Shown: piece after piece, positions 58,942 to 64,000 of the stretch | How positions within the stretch are numbered: the stretch's first letter is position 1 | Layout: each line of letters opens with the position of its first letter | From: Oryza sativa Japonica Group | Lineage: Eukaryota; Streptophyta; Magnoliopsida; Poales; Poaceae | Assembly (NCBI RefSeq): GCF_034140825.1 | Contig: NC_089046.1 | Coordinates: forward strand, 27,926,001-27,990,000 | Direction: 5' to 3' | DNA length: 64,000 nt | The notes under the pieces: generated by a model | Told to the model about the DNA's origin: nothing | Databases searched by the model: none | What the model saw: the letters and a program-made list of their open reading frames with translations, nothing else | Position numbers and translations under genes: made by a program

Positions 58942-61900
58942 ATGGACGACCTGGACATGGCGCTGCCTCAGGCCTTCGAGCTCCTCCTCGGCAGAGGTGA
59001 TCCATCCATCCATTCCCTCATCCTCCCTCCCTAAACCCTAGCGATCGATCGTTTGTTTCAGTTTGTTCTTAATAATCTCATCTTTTCCATTGCTCCATCC
59101 GTGCAGATCGAGACGCCTGGCCGCGCGGGGCCGCGTTCCTCGTCGCCGCCCACTACGGGGACGTCCGCGAAATGAAGAGTAAGCCACATCCAAGAACCCA
59201 TTTTCTTTCCCCCCTTTGGGTTCTGCTTCTGCATCGCATTTGGTACGAATTTCTTGCTGAACATGGCTGCGGGGTTTTCATGTGTGGGTGCTTGCGCTGG
59301 ATTCTTCTGGTATGATGTTGATCTGTTTGTGCCACGGATTCTTGGGGGGTGGGGGTGGGGGGGTGCTCTTCTCTAATTTTGGACTAAAATCTGGGTACAA
59401 AACCACCCAAAGATTGCAACTTCGTGTATATACAGCTCGAAAGTTTCGTTATGTTCCTAAAATGTCTCCCTTTTCTTCTTGGTTTGTGAAGGGATTGCAA
59501 AGGAGCTGGACGAGGACGGCAAAGGGATCGAGGCGACTGTGGCTAACACAAGCTTCCTCGGCATGAACGCCCTTCACGCACTGGGTTGGCTCGGCAAGGT
59601 GCCGGCCTACCGGTATCTGGTAGAGGAGGTCAAAATGGACGTCAACAAGGCCGACACTGCTCAGGGTAATAATCTACTCCAGTTCGCTTGCATCTTGAAA
59701 ACATGTTCTTGGATATGCTTTGCTTGGCTCGACGATTTGTTCTTCCATCTTCAACTGTGTGTGCTTGTTGTTAGGATTCACACCCCTGGAGCATGCCGTC
59801 TACCATGGTCGCCTGCCTGCCACCAGATACCTCCTTGATCATGGCGCTGATGTGCATCAAATTCGCTCTACGGGAAATGTCTCTCTTCTTCACTCAGCTG
59901 CAGTAAAAGGTATCAACATAGCTTGGCCTCTGATATGCCCTTAGGATTATCCTTTTTCCTGTCTTAGTTAGTTGTCTGCCAGCCCATCCTGCTAGAACAT
60001 CCATGTTTTCACTGTAAGAAACTCTGCCATTCCCTTGATTTATTCTTTTGCGATGGATCCAATTTGTAGTATTGAACATTAAGCCGGAGATCCTTATGTT
60101 GAAATCAGGGAGAACTGTAAATAATAATAGAAAAATGTTTTAGTCTGATAGCTATTCAAGCCTAATTGGGAATACTAATATTGCGATTAGCTTGTGATCG
60201 CTAGATGCAAATGTTTACTGGTGCTTTTATTTTCTTTTGTAACCATAAATTGCACAAGGATGGTCTACTCTGATGTGCTTCTCATATCCATCAATGTCAT
60301 GTAGTCTTTTGAAAATTTTAAGATGCTTTCCAGGTTAAATAAAATCCTCTGGCCTAAGTTTCATAAAATTTCCTGTGTCATTAAATTGCTATAAGTTTTT
60401 GGAAGCAATTGTATTTACACTATCACTTGTGGGATCATCTTTTGCATGTGTTTTTTCACGCATTGCTTCACTATAGCCATTAAAATTAGTTTGCCCCCAA
60501 ATGATCCTTTGCTTAGTATGATAACCACTGGTGTTTCATTATGCCAATTGGAAAATTGCTGTTTATATTTAGATGCTGAAGCTTGATTCCTCTATAACAG
60601 TTTGCCCATATATTTTTATGACCTTTGGTTTTCCACCTATTTATTCAGGGTTCTCTGAAGTAGCAAAATTTCTGCTTTCTAGAGGAGTTAATGTTGATGC
60701 AGAATCAGAAATGGGGACACCACTGGCTCTTGCTGCTTTCAGAGGATATGATAGCACTGTCAAGGTCCTTTTGGAGCACAATGCTGATGTACGATTGCTT
60801 TCATTTCTCTGTTGGCTTTCAGCATGAATCTGTTCTCCTTTGCCCCTAAGCCGTGGCCTTCGTTATTTTCTTCCCACTTGTACACAGCATCTCACAGTTA
60901 ATGTGTGAGCTAACCCAGGCGTGGGAGAAGGGGCCCACACAACAGAAACTCTGATAAAGCAATAGGACAAGCATATAAAATACACTTTACAGAATAAGCT
61001 TCAGCACATTTTTTCCTTCAGAATTCTTCTTTCTTTTGGACTGTCATTACTTTGCATGACAATTGATATTCTTTGTTTTTTCCAGCCCAACAAGGTTACA
61101 AACAAGGCACTTGGTGCACCTTTAGACTTGGCATTAACCAGCTCTTCTGTGTCCTGTGTGAAGCTGTTGGTTCAGGTATAGCTCTCCCTGCTTTATATGG
61201 CCGTAGGTTTCTCTAAAGTGGTGGGTGTAGTTTACCTCTGTATAAAAGCATCAATTATAAGGAGAAACCATATGTTTGTTTATGCTGTACACTTGAATTT
61301 AATAGGCTGGAGCTGAAGTGAAAGTTGAGGGGCCAAATAATCATTTGGTAAGAGCTGCTGAGAAAGGCTTAACTGAAGCTATTAAATGCATGTTGGAAGC
61401 TGGTGCAAACCCAAATGTTCCTGACAGGGTAAGCCTTCTCCTTTGTCACACCGGTGATATCTGCTTCAGTAGTAAACGGTTTGATACTAATTTATGAACA
61501 AATGCCACAGTATGTTCATGCATAAGTTTTTTACTGTTTCCTTTTTATTTCCTTTTGCCATGTTTTTATTAATTTGGTTAGGTATGCCTAGATATTTGTC
61601 TCATACTAGCACCACCTTGGTCTGTTCTAAAGGAAATGGATTAATAAGTTTGCTGTTTACATGATTGTCCAGGAGAGGTACCATTTCATTAAAATGGAAC
61701 TAGGCTACTCTTTCATTAATCTATATTATCACTATGAAGAGCATATATCCTGAACATCAAGAAGAGCTTTTTGCTACTTGTTTTATTTCAAATTTTCAAT
61801 ATTTCTATTTCATTCTTCATTTGTTGGACAGCTCGGGAGAATGCCAATAGAGCTGGCTGCTGAGTATGGCACACGGGAAGATGTTGAGATTCTCTTTCCT

Positions 61901-63504
61901 TTCAGCTCTGCTATTCCAACTGTGGCAAATTGGAGTGTTGATGGAATAATTAATCATGTACAGTCAGAAATCAAGCAACTAGAGGTATGTACCAATTTTC
62001 TTGTGCATCTTGCAACAATCCTGGTCTTCTGTGCAATGTCGGCAGCCACTCAGTGTAAACCAATATGTTTTATGGATTAACACTATTACTTTAAAAGCAA
62101 GATTCCTGAAGCATTGCACATTTCTCTGTGCAACTTGCAAGTGAGTACCAGGAATCTGAAACAATGCATTGATTGGATCTGTTTTTTTAGCCCTTTCACT
62201 TCACCTTAACTTCTTGTTGTAATATGTTTCTTCACTGCTAGCATCAGATCTTTGAATATATGTCTAATTTTAGATATTATTTACTCAGGACGATAATTTT
62301 ATCAAAAAGAGAAGGTCTGACATGAAACAACAAGGGGATGCTGCATTTAAGAAGCAGGATTATCTAAATGCATCAGTGTTCTACACTCAGGTACATTCTT
62401 CGGAACCATTCCCATGGTACATCATTGGACCATATTCCTCATTGTATATGCCGTTACTTGTGTATCTTCATCTGGCGGACACAATATGTTATTGCTACTG
62501 TGTTTCTGACTCCAGAAGACACAGGGAAAAAAAACTCTATTGGAAGATTCTTTTATGATATTTGGGATTTAACTGAAGATTGGAGGTGTTTACACTACAC
62601 AATAAGAAACTAGTATTGAATTAAAACCCACCTATCGATTTGCCCAAACAGGCCTTACATGGTTCACCTTGTTTCTTTTTCTCCATGAAGTTGATCTTGT
62701 TGTTCATTTACTTTTCCAGTGCACAAAATTTGGTTGGTTATCTCATTATACTATCACACATCTCCTTGCATATTAGAGCATAAGCTGAACAGTGTGGACT
62801 GGAAACTTTTGTAGCCTGAAGCTAGCAGTAGCAGCACCCACCACCACCACCACACACACGCATGCTCTACACACAAAGCAGTCCACTGATATCTGTCTTC
62901 CATTAATCCCTTTAGTTTAATTGGGAGGAGTTGGTGGGAATTGCCCTTTTACCGAGAACTTCAATTTTACCTGGTTAGGGTGTTGGTCCAAGTCGATCAG
63001 TGCTGAGAACTGGTATAGCAATAACAGCAATAAATCTGGCACTGTTTGGTTCTTTGCAGGCACTGAAGGTTGATCCGTTTGATGGCACGTTGTTCTCAAA
63101 CAGGAGTCTTTGCTGGCTCCGCATGGGTGATGGAGAAAGGGCTTTGGATGATGCCAATGCATGCGAAAAGCTACGGCCAAAGTGGGCAAAGTCCTACTAT
63201 CGGCAAGGAGCAGCTCTAATGTTTCTGAAGGTGAACTAGACAAGATATGCGTTTTGACAATTCACTTGTTCCTTGTATATCTTCTACTCCTGTTTGATTT
63301 GGCTTTGCACTTGTGTTCCTTAGGAGTATGAGAGGGCTCATAGGGCACTTGGTCGAGCTTTAGAGTTGGACCCTGAAAGTGAAGAGATCGAGAATTTGTA
63401 TTGGTAAGATATCTTTTTCTATCAACAAAATCTGGCTGTTGTTTTGTTCCATGTTGTAATTGGTTGCTGATCCTTACAGGGAGTCGATGGAACTGTGCGG
63501 TTGA
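58942..63504 (+). CDS. Ankyrin-repeat and TPR protein, copy 2 (439 aa)
   Basis: Twelve exons: 58,942-58,996, 59,107-59,178, 59,492-59,665, 59,775-59,909, 60,649-60,788, 61,086-61,175, 61,306-61,428, 61,832-61,984, 62,289-62,390, 63,060-63,230, 63,324-63,403 and 63,480-63,504. All are GT-AG and the frame stays open from MDDLDMALPQAFELLLG to ESMELCG. Residues about 60-285 hold ankyrin repeats (GMNALHALGWLGK, TPLEHAVYHGR, SLLHSAAVKG, GTPLALAAFRGYD, LVRAAEKGLTEA, GRMPIELAAEYG). About 320-435 are three TPR units (MKQQGDAAFKKQDYLNA, LFSNRSLCWLRMGDGERA, AKSYYRQGAALMFLKEYERA). There is no signal peptide or membrane segment. TPR2-3 keep the SNRS and KSYYR positions that bind EEVD tails of Hsp70/Hsp90 in Hop-like proteins, so chaperone binding is plausible; the Asn of the first helix is Asp here (QGDAAF). 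It is the inverted paralog of the gene at 6,253-11,263. Confidence 0.95.
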
Positions 63505-64000
63505 TCCCTGAAATGCCAGCTACAGATAGAAGAAGCACACGCAGAACTGGAAGCTCCTTTTGTGTTATGAAAGATGGAACGACGCAAACGCTCAGTGATT
63601 TGCTGCTTTTTGTGTACATATACTTAGGCTGTCAAAACAGAAACAAATGTCTGGTCTTTTATGTCGTGTTTCGTCGTGACATCTTCCTGGAGTGGCTGTT
63701 AGACTAAACTAGCATTATCACATTCTATCTGTTGCTAGTATGGGCAGAGGATGATCAACTGTCTAAGCAAGCTGGAATGATATGAATTCTCTGAAATGTT
63801 ATGCATAATATAATTGTGATAACAGCATTTGCATGGCTGCTAAACCCTAACTAGAAGGAAGCAGGTGTTGCCATCCTCAACATGAGGGGCCTGAGAAACA
63901 AGGCAACTGACATGAACATGAACTCAAGTTTATTTTCACCCAGCTGAGCTGTAGTGCTCCACAACAAAAACAACAGAACTTAACGCAAATCTGCATAACT
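63505..64000. other. 3'UTR of ankyrin-TPR gene 2 and downstream sequence
   Basis: The 3'UTR probably runs to around 63,800 (AT-rich, AATATAATTG near 63,807). The rest to the window edge shows no gene. Confidence 0.5.

Overview
This window looks like a piece of a rice (Oryza) chromosome arm, or of a very close grass relative. The genes have very GC-rich first exons, plant GT-AG introns and clear plant protein families. The spaces between them are full of transposable elements typical of rice: Stowaway elements (TA target duplications, CTCCCTCC ends), Tourist-like elements (TTA/TAA duplications), hAT-like elements with GTTTAGTTC-type ends, Ty3/gypsy LTR elements, a large non-coding LTR element and an L1-type LINE. 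No name or species tag can be read from the sequence, so the species is an inference.

Layout, left to right. 1-2.5 kb: MITE-rich upstream DNA and a small secreted Gly/Cys-rich protein (+). 3.0-5.4 kb: a six-exon gene (-) encoding a protein made almost only of the Utp12 domain. 6.25-11.26 kb: a twelve-exon ankyrin-TPR gene (-). 11.8-23.4 kb: a nest of elements in which an old ~240-bp MITE was hit by a young gypsy element, a 4.2-kb solo LTR and a small hAT-like MITE; a tRNA-Ala(UGC) gene follows. 23.4-29.9 kb: a very young non-coding LTR element with two ~89-bp tandem arrays. 31.35-31.69 kb: a VQ-motif gene (-). 32.7-35.9 kb: a solo LTR, Stowaway and Tourist-like elements, and two small tandem duplications. 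36.75-38.38 kb: a two-exon BC10/DUF266-type glycosyltransferase gene (+). 38.7-39.5 kb: a MITE inside a MITE. 42.3-43.2 kb: an intronless ELO-like gene (-). 44.0-51.9 kb: a decayed L1-type LINE. 57.2-57.9 kb: an RMA/RNF5-type RING ubiquitin ligase with a 5'UTR intron (+). 58.94-63.50 kb: a second twelve-exon ankyrin-TPR gene (+).

The clearest biological story is the ankyrin-TPR pair. The genes at 6.25-11.26 kb and 58.94-63.50 kb have the same 12 exons; nine are identical in length and intron 5 is still recognisably alike. They lie in opposite orientation about 48 kb apart, with every other gene from the VQ protein to the RING ligase and almost all of the big retroelements between them. They differ at residues that in Hop-type TPR domains bind the C-terminal EEVD tail of Hsp70/Hsp90, which hints at functional divergence. 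I found no operon-like system, CRISPR array or viral gene cluster; the other genes look like independent housekeeping or regulatory genes. Exon coordinates were worked out by hand from splice sites, reading frame and, for the pair, by comparing the two copies.
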